DNA of 6,742 bases, from positions 1 to 6,742 of the forward strand of contig JAPKBY010000097.1 in the NCBI GenBank assembly GCA_028823185.1, read 5' to 3'. The position numbers and the translations under genes are program-made. The notes under the pieces were generated by a model that was given only the letters and a program-made list of their open reading frames with translations, did not search any database and was not told the DNA's origin. Position 1 is the stretch's first letter; each line of letters opens with the position of its first letter. The DNA comes from Planctomycetota bacterium (lineage in GTDB: Bacteria; Planctomycetota; UBA1135; GCA-002686595). Positions 1 to 6,088 of this stretch are shown here, piece by piece.

Positions 1-849
1 GTCGGCATGCTCTCGACCCTCGGCATCTCGCTCGGCGTCGACGCCTACGGGCCTGTCGCTGACAACGCTGGCGGCCTCGCTGAGATGGCAGAGCTGCCCC
101 CGGAAGTTCGTGAGCGCACAGACGCCCTCGACGCGGTCGGCAACACGACCGCTGCGATCGGTAAAGGCTTCGCGATCGGCTCTGCCGCTCTCACAGCGCT
201 CGCGCTCTTCAGCGCCTTCTGCTGGCGCGCGGGAACACTGATCACGGAGAGAAAGCCTGAGTTGGTCAAGACGATGCTCGACACCGATGGCTATCTGAAC
301 CTGAACATCAACTCGACGGTTGTCATCATCGGGCTCCTGCTCGGCGGCATCCTCCCCTTCCTCTTCAGCGCCCTCACGATGAGAGCGGTCGGTAACGCCG
401 CCTTCGAGATGGTCGAAGAGGTCCGCCGTCAGTTCCGTGAGATCCCTGGAATCATGGACGGCACGGGCAAGCCCGATGCTGCTCGCTGCATCAAGATCTC
501 CACCGATGGAGCTCTTAAGCAGATGGTCGTCCCCGGCGTAATCGCCGTGGCAGCCCCCATCGTCGTTGGATTCTGGAACGTCGCAGCCCTCGGTGGCCTC
601 CTCGCAGGCGCGCTCGTTTGCGGCGTCATGATGGCCATCTTCATGTCCAACGCAGGCGGCGCCTGGGACAACGCGAAGAAGTACATCGAAGGCGGTGCGC
701 ACGGCGGTAAAGGCTCTGACTCCCACAAGGCAGCTGTCGTAGGCGACACGGTCGGTGACCCCTTCAAGGACACCTCTGGTCCTGCGCTCAACATCTTGAT
801 CAAGCTGATGACCGTCGTGAGCCTCGTCTTCTTGCCCTGGTTCATCTAG
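1..849 (+). CDS. hppA: Membrane-bound ion-pumping pyrophosphatase, C-terminal part (5' end outside window)
   Basis: This is a membrane-embedded pyrophosphatase, which hydrolyses PPi and couples that to pumping H+ (or Na+) across the inner membrane. The frame is open from base 1 with no start, so only about the last 282 residues are present; family members usually have roughly 650-800. Family hallmarks are visible in order. A 'DAYGPVADNAGG' stretch (fragment residues 14-25) carries the Asp/Asn of the PPi/Mg site, 'GNTTAAIGKG' is at 47-56, 'DNAKKYIE' at 223-230, and 'GDTVGDPFKDTSGP' at 248-261. Hydrophobic segments lie around 57-76, 105-127, 175-215 and 262-282. Ala51 in GNTTAA sits where K+-independent enzymes carry Lys, so this should be a K+-dependent type. 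The residues that separate Na+ from H+ pumping are upstream and not visible. The gene ends at TAG 847-849 and is followed by a hairpin. The family call is very secure; the pumped ion is not. Confidence 0.97.
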   Translation, partial: VGMLSTLGISLGVDAYGPVADNAGGLAEMAELPPEVRERTDALDAVGNTTAAIGKGFAIGSAALTALALFSAFCWRAGTLITERKPELVKTMLDTDGYLNLNINSTVVIIGLLLGGILPFLFSALTMRAVGNAAFEMVEEVRRQFREIPGIMDGTGKPDAARCIKISTDGALKQMVVPGVIAVAAPIVVGFWNVAALGGLLAGALVCGVMMAIFMSNAGGAWDNAKKYIEGGAHGGKGSDSHKAAVVGDTVGDPFKDTSGPALNILIKLMTVVSLVFLPWFI

Positions 850-872
850 GACTGAAGACCTAAGCACTGTTC

Positions 873-903
873 GACGCGGATCGGGTCTGTCCTGATCCGC
901 GTC
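873..903 (+). terminator. Hairpin after hppA, probable terminator or leader hairpin of rsfS
   Basis: GACGCGGATC (873-882) is perfectly complementary to GATCCGCGTC (894-903). The stem can be extended inward by GGG/CCT with one G-U pair, leaving a 5-nt loop. The tract after it (TTCCATTCCCCC) is pyrimidine-rich but is not a clean U-run, so termination may be partial. The hairpin ends only 30 nt before the proposed rsfS start. That leaves no room for a separate promoter after it, so read-through or a regulatory role is plausible. Confidence 0.55.
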
Positions 904-923
904 TTCCATTCCCCCTATCTCCC

Positions 924-936
924 GGAGCACGTCATC
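924..936 (+). promoter_or_regulatory. Ribosome binding site and ATC start of rsfS
   Basis: GGAG (924-927) is followed by 6 nt and then ATC (934-936). From ATC the frame reads M-N-T-K-Q-L-A, the kind of N-terminus typical of RsfS. The frame has been open since TGA at 853-855, but it contains no ATG, GTG or TTG before GTG at 1003. That GTG has no well-spaced Shine-Dalgarno (AAGG lies 14 nt away) and would remove the conserved first helix. The neighbouring GTC (931) is only 3 nt from GGAG and is a poorer choice. Confidence 0.7.
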
Positions 937-1368
937 AACACCAAGCAACTCGCCGCAGCCTGCGCCCAGCTCGCCGAAGAGAAAAAGGCTATCGACATCC
1001 GGGTGTATGAGGTCGGAGAGTACCTCCAAGTGGCGGACTACTTCGTGGTCGTCACAGGGCTCAGCCGCCCGCACGTGAAAGCTATTCACCAAGAGCTCCA
1101 TGTCCGCCTCAAGAAGCTCGGCGAGCTTCACCGTAAGCCTGAGGGCGCTGACATGGCCTGGTGGGTCATCCTCGACTACGACGCCGTCGTCGTCCACGCC
1201 TTGCAGGCTGAGGCGCGCGAGTACTACGACCTCGACACGCTCTACTCAGAGTGCACAGAGCTCGACTGGCGCGAGGTCGAGCTTCCGGCCCTCACCCTTC
1301 CTGGTGAAGAGGTCCTCGCTGCAGATATTGACCCTGCTCTGGATATCGATCCGGCCCAAGAGGCCTGA
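934..1368 (+). CDS. rsfS: Ribosomal silencing factor RsfS (YbeB/Iojap family)
   Basis: RsfS binds ribosomal protein uL14 on the 50S subunit and blocks joining with 30S, lowering translation during starvation or stationary phase. From the ATC start the product is 144 residues, against about 105-130 usual for the family. Family features in order are an N-terminal helix (about 1-18), 'DIRVYEVGEYLQVADYFVVV' (21-40) followed by TG, 'HVKAI' (47-51), W76-W77, 'LDYDAVVVHALQ' (80-91) and 'REYYDLDTLY' (95-104). After residue 112 comes an acidic, proline-containing tail of about 32 residues (ending DIDPALDIDPAQEA) beyond the conserved domain. The start is unusual: an automated caller would choose GTG 1003 and give a truncated 121-residue protein. 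rsfS lies downstream of hppA on the same strand, beyond a hairpin, and converges on the ABC exporter operon. The usual partners nadD and rlmH are not in view. The function call is very secure and the start fairly secure. Confidence 0.95.
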   Translation: MNTKQLAAACAQLAEEKKAIDIRVYEVGEYLQVADYFVVVTGLSRPHVKAIHQELHVRLKKLGELHRKPEGADMAWWVILDYDAVVVHALQAEAREYYDLDTLYSECTELDWREVELPALTLPGEEVLAADIDPALDIDPAQEA

Positions 1369-1383
1369 GCTGCGCGTCGCTCT

Positions 1384-1409
1384 CTAGGGGCGCCTCTAAG
1401 AGCCCCTAG
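1384..1409. terminator. Hairpin between convergent rsfS and ABC permease gene
   Basis: CTAGGGGC (1384-1391) pairs perfectly with GCCCCTAG (1402-1409) around a 10-nt loop; an inner CTC/GAG pairing is also possible. It fills most of the 37-nt gap between the two converging genes, and its right arm contains the stop codon of the minus-strand permease (1406-1408). Neither strand has a U-tract after the stem. It may therefore be a weak bidirectional terminator or an mRNA 3'-end stabiliser. Confidence 0.5.
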
Positions 1410-2572
1410 TGGCGTCGGAGAGCTTCGACCGGCTTCATCCTCGCAGCCCGCCACGCGGGCCACGCACCGCCTATCAGGCCGAGTGCGAGCGAGAAAGAGA
1501 CAGCCTGAGTGAGCACCGTCGGCGTCACCCTGAACGCGAAAGCGATCTCGGTGAAGGTCTGGAAGTTAGTCGTCCCTGTCTCTACGCCGTTGATGAGAAA
1601 GGCTGCCGAGATCCCGACCAGGCCACCCGCGAGGCTCAAGAGGACCGACTCAAAGAGGAAGGAGAGGAAGATCGAGAACGGCCGAAAGCCGAGAGAGAGC
1701 AAGATCCCTATCTCATAGGAGCGAGTCGAGAGCGCTGAGAGCATCGTGTTCGTAGCGGTGAACACAGCCGCCGTCCCCATCACGAGGGCGAGGAAGGTGC
1801 CCAAGCCCCTCAAAATAGTAGAGAGGGCCCGAGTCTGTCCGCTGTAGTACTCCCGCTCTCCCAAGACCTTCGCGGGGACCTCTTTGTGCTCGCTGAGGCG
1901 CAGGGCGAGGTCTTCAATGTCGACGCCTGGTTTCAGCACAGCCACGACCCGGCTGTAGAAGGGTCGCTCTAGCGCCTGCGCCATGCGCGCCACATCACCC
2001 CAGATCTCAGAGGCGAAAGGGCCCTCGTGCGAGAAGACACCGACCACCTTAAATGGGGTCGTGTTCAGCAGAATCGTCTCCCCTAACTGACAGCCCTGGA
2101 TACGACCGACGAGGCGCTCTCCAACGATCACCTCATCTGTGCCGGCATTGAAGCGACGACCCTCAATCACCGAGAGCTCATCTTCACGAATCGTAAAGGT
2201 CTGCTGCTCGACTCCACGGATCGGGACGTTCGTCTCTCCCCCATCGAGCTTTCTCCTGCGCACGGCGAGGAAGCTCTCCGAGGAAGCGAGCGGAGCTCCA
2301 TTAGAGACAGCGATCTCCGGGAGGCTCTTCTTGATGATCTCAGTCTTGTCTCGAGGGAAGCCGCTCTCCCCCTCTGAGATCGCGCCTGGACGGAGGAAGA
2401 TCGCGACATCATCACGACCTGCCTCCGTGAAGAGCGTCTCGAAGCCCTGTTGAAGCGCGAGGACGCCAGCAAAGATCGCGACCGTCGCCCCCACAGAGAT
2501 CACGGTGAGCAGCGTCGCGCTCTTGCGGACCCTCAATGAGCGCAGGTTGTATGAGAAGGGAACGAGTGCCAT
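1406..2572 (-). CDS. ABC transporter permease, MacB/FtsX type (second permease)
   Basis: This 388-residue inner-membrane permease has the MacB/LolC/FtsX topology. One helix lies near the N-terminus (about 19-40), a large periplasmic domain (about 41-250) follows, and three helices make up the FtsX-like domain (about 255-278, 298-326 and 352-374). Family marks include 'TNTMLSALSTRSYEIGILLSLGF' in the loop after helix 2 (residues 274-296; the E-I-G-I-L...LGF pattern contacts the ATPase) and the C-terminal 'PAWRAARMKPVEALR'. ATG 2572 has AGGAG 7 nt upstream, inside the end of the preceding gene; only 1 nt separates that gene's TGA from this ATG, so translation is probably coupled. It is the last gene of the four-gene exporter operon and should pair with the first permease as a heterodimer on the same ATPase. 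Such permeases do not form a classic channel; in MacB they transmit ATP-driven motion to the periplasm. The substrate is unknown, and lipid, lipoprotein, peptide or antibiotic are all possible. Confidence 0.93.
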   Translation of the reverse strand: MALVPFSYNLRSLRVRKSATLLTVISVGATVAIFAGVLALQQGFETLFTEAGRDDVAIFLRPGAISEGESGFPRDKTEIIKKSLPEIAVSNGAPLASSESFLAVRRRKLDGGETNVPIRGVEQQTFTIREDELSVIEGRRFNAGTDEVIVGERLVGRIQGCQLGETILLNTTPFKVVGVFSHEGPFASEIWGDVARMAQALERPFYSRVVAVLKPGVDIEDLALRLSEHKEVPAKVLGEREYYSGQTRALSTILRGLGTFLALVMGTAAVFTATNTMLSALSTRSYEIGILLSLGFRPFSIFLSFLFESVLLSLAGGLVGISAAFLINGVETGTTNFQTFTEIAFAFRVTPTVLTQAVSFSLALGLIGGAWPAWRAARMKPVEALRRH

Positions 2573-2573
2573 C

Positions 2574-3743
2574 TCAGATCTCCTCTCTCAGAGCTTCTAC
2601 GACACGTAAGCTGCGGGCTCTAATCGCTGGAGCCAAGCCTGCGAAGAGCGCCACCACTAGGGCGAGCGTGAGCGCCGACTGAATGATCTCCGCGTTGACA
2701 GCGAAGCCCGGGAAGGTCGTTCCGAGGAATCCTCTCAGGGAGTCTGAGGCACCGATGGCCAACATGATGCCCCCGCCTGCTCCGACGCCGCATAAGAGGA
2801 AGGATTGAGAGAGCATCATCCAGAAGGTCGCGCCGCTTCCAAAACCGAGCGCCTTCAAGACCCCTACATCCCGAGTCTGTTCTCTACCTGCCATCAACAT
2901 CGTATTGAGCGTCGCGAGGAGAATCGCCACGAGGACACCCGTCCCGATCGCTCCAACGAAGAAAGGCACATTGCCCACCATGCTGACGAATTGAGCGTTG
3001 AACTCTGCCTCTGGTGATGACTGAACCCGCTGCGGGCCGTTCTCAAAGAGCGCGTCGATCTCTCCGCCTACGCGCAACTGGTCTGCATCATCGGAGATCA
3101 AGACCGTGTAAACCCCGACGCCGGGAGGACCAGTGGAGGCTCCAGACTCGAGGCTCTGATTGAGGTATTCCCAGTGAAAGAAGAGCGTCGAGTCATCTAC
3201 GCTCGCGTTATGTGAATCGTAAATCCCAGCGACATCAAAGTTCCATGCCGTGCCATCTGACCTGGGATAGATCGTCCCCATGATCGGCACTCTCTCTCCG
3301 ACTCCCCAGCCATACTTCTCGGCGGTCTCTATTCCGATGATGCAGGCAGATCTTGAGGCCATGAATGCCTCCATTGAGCCTGAGAGGATCTCGATCTCTG
3401 GGTAGACGGTGCTGATCCGGTCAGGATCGACGCCGAATTGCGCGAACATATTCGAGGGCTCTTGGAAGTAACCTCCGAACCAGGACATCTTCATGATCTC
3501 CTCGACACCATCGACGCTCTCGATCTTGTTCTGATAAGAGACGGGCAGATCAACGAAGAGGCTGACAGCTGACTGCACCACGAGGCGAGACGAAGAGGCC
3601 TCTTTCACACCTGTGTCGAGCGAGACCACCAGCGCGCGCAAGACGCACAGGAGAAAGAACGCCACGACGAGAGACCCTGTGGTTAGGACCGCGCGCAGCT
3701 TGTGGCGAATCAAATTTCGCCAGATCAACTTCAAAGGGACCAA
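2574..3743 (-). CDS. ABC transporter permease, MacB/FtsX type (first permease)
   Basis: This 389-residue permease has the same four-helix plan as its downstream partner: helix 1 at about 17-39, a periplasmic MacB-PCD-like domain at about 40-258, and helices at about 260-282, 308-333 and 354-376. The cytoplasmic coupling segment reads 'TRDVGVLKALGFGSG' (290-304), and the C-terminus 'PAIRARSLRVVEALREE' is the usual MacB-type ending. Outside these motifs the sequence is clearly different from the second permease, so the two look like ancient paralogues forming a heterodimer, as in LolCE. The start is a TTG (3743) preceded by a GAGGGG run 7 nt upstream, inside the end of the ATPase gene; the ATPase TGA lies just 4 nt before it. 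No ATG offers a better start near the N-terminus. The periplasmic domain contains Trp/Tyr/Asp-rich segments that I cannot match to a known substrate-binding family. Confidence 0.93.
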   Translation of the reverse strand: MVPLKLIWRNLIRHKLRAVLTTGSLVVAFFLLCVLRALVVSLDTGVKEASSSRLVVQSAVSLFVDLPVSYQNKIESVDGVEEIMKMSWFGGYFQEPSNMFAQFGVDPDRISTVYPEIEILSGSMEAFMASRSACIIGIETAEKYGWGVGERVPIMGTIYPRSDGTAWNFDVAGIYDSHNASVDDSTLFFHWEYLNQSLESGASTGPPGVGVYTVLISDDADQLRVGGEIDALFENGPQRVQSSPEAEFNAQFVSMVGNVPFFVGAIGTGVLVAILLATLNTMLMAGREQTRDVGVLKALGFGSGATFWMMLSQSFLLCGVGAGGGIMLAIGASDSLRGFLGTTFPGFAVNAEIIQSALTLALVVALFAGLAPAIRARSLRVVEALREEI

Positions 3744-3747
3744 GCGC

Positions 3748-4467
3748 TCACCCCTCTCCGGAGAGACCTTTTGATCCTTGCTCTGGCTCTTCGATGCGGC
3801 CCTTATCCAAGTGGATGATCCGCTCTGCCCGCTGCGCGGCGCGCGGATCGTGAGTCACCATCAGGATGGTCTTCCCTAACTCAGAGTGCAGCCGGCCCAG
3901 CAAATCTAAGACCTGTCGAGCGGACTCAAAGTCCAAATCACCCGTGGGTTCGTCAGCGAGGATCACCCCAGGGTCTGTAGCCACAGCGCGCGCGATCGCG
4001 ACGCGTTGCTCTTGCCCACCTGAGAGTTGCCCTGGCCGGTGCTTGGCTCTGTCTGCCATTCCCACCAGCTCGAGCGCGTGCAAGGCGTGCTCTCGGCGCT
4101 CTGCCTTCGAGAGGTTCGTCAAGAGCAGCGGGAGCTCAATGTTCTCGATCGCCGTGAGCACTGGGATGAGGTTGAAGCCTTGGAAGATGAAGCCAATACT
4201 CTCAGCGCGCCAGCTCGCAAGCGCAGCCTCACTGAGCCCACCGAGAGCGACACCGCCGACTGTTAGATCCCCTGTGTCAGGACGGTCCAGACCGCCGACC
4301 AGGTTCAAGAGCGTGGACTTTCCAGATCCGGAAGGCCCCATGAGCGCACAAAAAGCGCCCGCATCGATCTTTAGATCTACGTCGTCGAAGACCTTCACGG
4401 TCTCGCCACCTCGTGAATAAATGCGAGAGACCCCGCGCAGCTCTACCCCATGTCGGCTCTCAACCAT
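3748..4467 (-). CDS. ABC transporter ATPase, MacB/LolD type
   Basis: This 239-residue nucleotide-binding subunit powers the exporter from the cytoplasmic face. All the catalytic motifs are intact: Walker A 'GPSGSGKST' (44-52), the Q-loop with Gln96 in 'FQGFNLIP', signature 'LSGGQ' (148-152), Walker B 'VILADEP' (168-174) with catalytic Glu173, the D-loop 'GDLD' (176-179), and the H-loop His206 in 'VTHD'. 'FNLIPVLTAIEN' after the Q-loop and the stand-alone ATPase length fit the MacB/LolD/FtsE group. ATG 4467 has AGGAG 8 nt upstream, and that Shine-Dalgarno overlaps the TGA of the adaptor gene (4480-4482). The following permease begins 4 nt after its own stop. The last ~15 residues (EEPEQGSKGLSGEG) are a short hydrophilic tail. 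I cannot tell from sequence alone whether it should be called MacB-like or LolD-like; the adaptor partner favours an export role. Confidence 0.96.
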   Translation of the reverse strand: MVESRHGVELRGVSRIYSRGGETVKVFDDVDLKIDAGAFCALMGPSGSGKSTLLNLVGGLDRPDTGDLTVGGVALGGLSEAALASWRAESIGFIFQGFNLIPVLTAIENIELPLLLTNLSKAERREHALHALELVGMADRAKHRPGQLSGGQEQRVAIARAVATDPGVILADEPTGDLDFESARQVLDLLGRLHSELGKTILMVTHDPRAAQRAERIIHLDKGRIEEPEQGSKGLSGEG

Positions 4468-4479
4468 CTTCTTAGCTCC

Positions 4480-5952
4480 TCATGATGTTCGAACTTCGTC
4501 ACCGTCAGACAGATCGTCCATAGGCCTCAACACGATCTCTTCACCGCCGCTCAAGCCCTCTTGAACAGCTCTCATGCCAGGCGGCCCATCACCGCAACGA
4601 ATCTCTAGAAAGCTGACGCGATCCTCTTTGATCAGGAACACGCCCAAGACACCGTCGCGCTCTACGACCGCGCTCTCAGGGACGGTGATGAGAGGCTCCG
4701 TGTTAGCCCCAGTATCCATCCCGCCACTCTCATCGAGGAAGACGATGCGCAGCCCCATCTCTGGACGCAAGCGAGCATCAGGCTTCAGGAAGGCAGCGCG
4801 GACCTCGATCGTCGCTTTCTGCCTATCCGCGACAGGCCATATGCGATCGACTCGAACCTCATAGACCTCAGAAGGCCAAGCGTCCAAAAAGACCTGCGCG
4901 ACTCCTCCTAACTTGACCGCTGACATGCTCGTCTCGGGGACCTCTGCTTGAACCTCGAGCGTAGAGAGATCGACCATCGTCACGACGGAGCCACGCGCGC
5001 GGCCACCTTGGGAGTTCGGCGAGACCACCTCTCCGACCTCGGCCTCCTTCTGAATGACGACTCCATCAAATGGCGCCCGGACATAGGTCTTCTCTAGGGT
5101 CGCCATCGCTGACTCCACTTCAGCCTCAGCGACTTTTTTACGCGCAGCTGCCTCTCTCACCGCAGCCTCTGCTGAGGTGACGAGACCTAAAGACTCCGAG
5201 ACGGTCGCCATCGCTGACTCCACCCCTGCATCTGCACGATCACGCTCAGCCGTAGCAGCCGCGAACTCCTGTTCAGCCCGGTCGCGTACTTGTACGCGCT
5301 CTACCCCTTGTTCAACTAATTCCTGTGCTCGCTCCAGCTCAGCAGTGGCGAGGCGCTCAGTCGCGATCGCGGCCTCTCGACCTGCTTGTGCCCCCCGCAG
5401 CTCCGAATCTGCCCTCACGACCGCCGTCTCGCTCATAGAGAAGCCGATCTGGCTTCGTGCAAGCGCAGCCTCGCTGAGTTCAAGCCCAGCCTCTGCTCGA
5501 GAGAGCCCCGCTGCATGCTCCGCATAGTAGAGTCGTGCTACCACATCGCCCCTCTTCACCACGCTGCCTTCTACCACGTTCATCTCGACGAGACGGCCGG
5601 GAGCATCGGCCGAGAGAGCTGCCCGTGTACGCGCGACGACATAACCATTAGAGGCGATGCCTGAGAGGCTCGCTCGCGTTGATGGATTCCGAACGGCGAC
5701 TCTGGCGACCTCCACTAGAGGAGTCGTCAATTCAGCGATCTTGCTGAGGCCGGGTCTCACGATGAGCTGCACAAATACGACCACAGCGATCACTGCGAGG
5801 ATGCGCATCGCAAAGGCGCCGGCCTTAGGCGCTGGCTTCGTGCGGTCAATTCGCAACGCGCTTATGTCTGGACTCGCTTCAGTTGAATTCTTGTCGTTCT
5901 GAGTCAGCATCTCGCATGAGAGTAACCTTGGCGTGGAAGCTCTGCCACCCAA
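4480..5952 (-). CDS. Periplasmic adaptor (membrane-fusion) subunit of efflux system, HlyD/MacA-like
   Basis: This adaptor should be anchored in the inner membrane and link the ABC permeases to an outer-membrane channel. From TTG 5952 it is 490 residues. An N-terminal cytoplasmic stretch of about 48 residues includes 'LRIDR' (33-37), followed by a single membrane helix (about 49-66). Next come a first lipoyl half-motif (about 111-142), a long Ala/Glu/Arg coiled-coil hairpin (about 147-288), a second lipoyl half 'VRAPFDGVVIQKEAEVGEVV' (291-310), and beta-barrel and membrane-proximal regions to the end. The hairpin tip lies around 'LVEQGVERVQVRDRAEQEF'. TTG 5952 has GAGG 8 nt upstream. ATG 5910 (476 residues) is the main alternative; it gives a more typical N-terminus but lacks a good Shine-Dalgarno. 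This is the first gene of the operon and lies 12 nt before the ATPase gene. It has no lipoprotein or cleavable signal. The family is secure; the start and the substrate are uncertain. Confidence 0.93.
   Translation of the reverse strand: MGGRASTPRLLSCEMLTQNDKNSTEASPDISALRIDRTKPAPKAGAFAMRILAVIAVVVFVQLIVRPGLSKIAELTTPLVEVARVAVRNPSTRASLSGIASNGYVVARTRAALSADAPGRLVEMNVVEGSVVKRGDVVARLYYAEHAAGLSRAEAGLELSEAALARSQIGFSMSETAVVRADSELRGAQAGREAAIATERLATAELERAQELVEQGVERVQVRDRAEQEFAAATAERDRADAGVESAMATVSESLGLVTSAEAAVREAAARKKVAEAEVESAMATLEKTYVRAPFDGVVIQKEAEVGEVVSPNSQGGRARGSVVTMVDLSTLEVQAEVPETSMSAVKLGGVAQVFLDAWPSEVYEVRVDRIWPVADRQKATIEVRAAFLKPDARLRPEMGLRIVFLDESGGMDTGANTEPLITVPESAVVERDGVLGVFLIKEDRVSFLEIRCGDGPPGMRAVQEGLSGGEEIVLRPMDDLSDGDEVRTS
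5098..5118. repeat. 21-bp exact direct repeat inside adaptor gene, copy 1
   Basis: A 21-bp block beginning GGTCGCCATC and ending GACTCCAC on the + strand recurs exactly at 5203-5223. It encodes the 'VESAMAT' segment in the coiled coil (residues 279-285). The two copies are 105 bp apart, which is 35 codons or five heptads. Confidence 0.85.
5203..5223. repeat. 21-bp exact direct repeat inside adaptor gene, copy 2
   Basis: This is the second copy of the block at 5098-5118, here encoding 'VESAMAT' at adaptor residues 244-250. The exact nucleotide identity, beyond what the amino acids require, suggests a fairly recent internal duplication or conversion within the coiled-coil arm. Confidence 0.85.
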
Positions 5953-6088
5953 TCAACCGGCCTCAATAGCTTTCGACGAGGCTCTCTTCAGGGTGCACTC
6001 AAGTTCGCGAGCAATTTTAAATTCACGAGATCCAATCCGGCCCATGCTCCTTTAGAGGGATATCTTTGAGGTGAAGGAGCATCTAAGC
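5953..6088. promoter_or_regulatory. Divergent intergenic region between exporter operon and small gene
   Basis: This 136-bp spacer must hold the promoter of the minus-strand exporter operon and that of the plus-strand small gene. An AT-rich near-palindrome AATTTTAAATT (6013-6023) stands out from the GC-rich surroundings and is the likeliest core or UP-like element. I could not find a convincing -35/-10 pair with proper spacing on either strand, so the promoters are not placed. The right part holds the inverted repeat described separately. Confidence 0.4.
6044..6082 (+). promoter_or_regulatory. Inverted repeat that can mask the Shine-Dalgarno of the small gene
   Basis: ATGCTCCTT (6044-6052) is the exact reverse complement of AAGGAGCAT (6074-6082). 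The stem can be extended inward by one U-G and one A-U pair to 11 bp, leaving a 17-nt loop. The right arm contains AAGGAG, the Shine-Dalgarno sitting 9 nt before ATG 6089. In RNA the left arm would therefore cover the ribosome site. As DNA, the 9-bp half-sites are 30 bp apart centre to centre (about three helical turns), so a protein operator is the alternative reading. Confidence 0.6.

Noticed and set aside
429..845. 138-residue minus-strand open frame opposite hppA
   Set aside because: It is antisense to well-conserved pyrophosphatase motifs, its composition is typical of a shadow frame, and it has no ribosome site.
1003..1005. GTG 1003 as the start of rsfS
   Set aside because: It lacks a well-spaced Shine-Dalgarno and would remove about 23 residues that match the family N-terminus. 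ATC 934 fits better.
1406..3743. The two permease genes as a simple tandem duplication
   Set aside because: They share topology and C-terminal motifs but little sequence elsewhere, and I saw no nucleotide repeats between them. They look like ancient paralogues, not a recent copy.
3866..4420. 184-residue plus-strand open frame opposite the ABC ATPase
   Set aside because: It is Ser/Pro/Arg-rich with no domain, and lies wholly antisense to an ATPase with every catalytic motif intact.
5960..5982. GCCTC/GAGGC inverted repeat covering the GAGG motif of the adaptor TTG start
   Set aside because: It is only 5 bp with a 13-nt loop and cannot be extended. It is too weak to claim translational control, and the adaptor start itself is uncertain.
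6013..6023. AATTTTAAATT as a defined promoter -10 box
   Set aside because: No matching -35 hexamer at 16-18 bp was found on either strand, so it is reported only as an AT-rich element within the divergent spacer.
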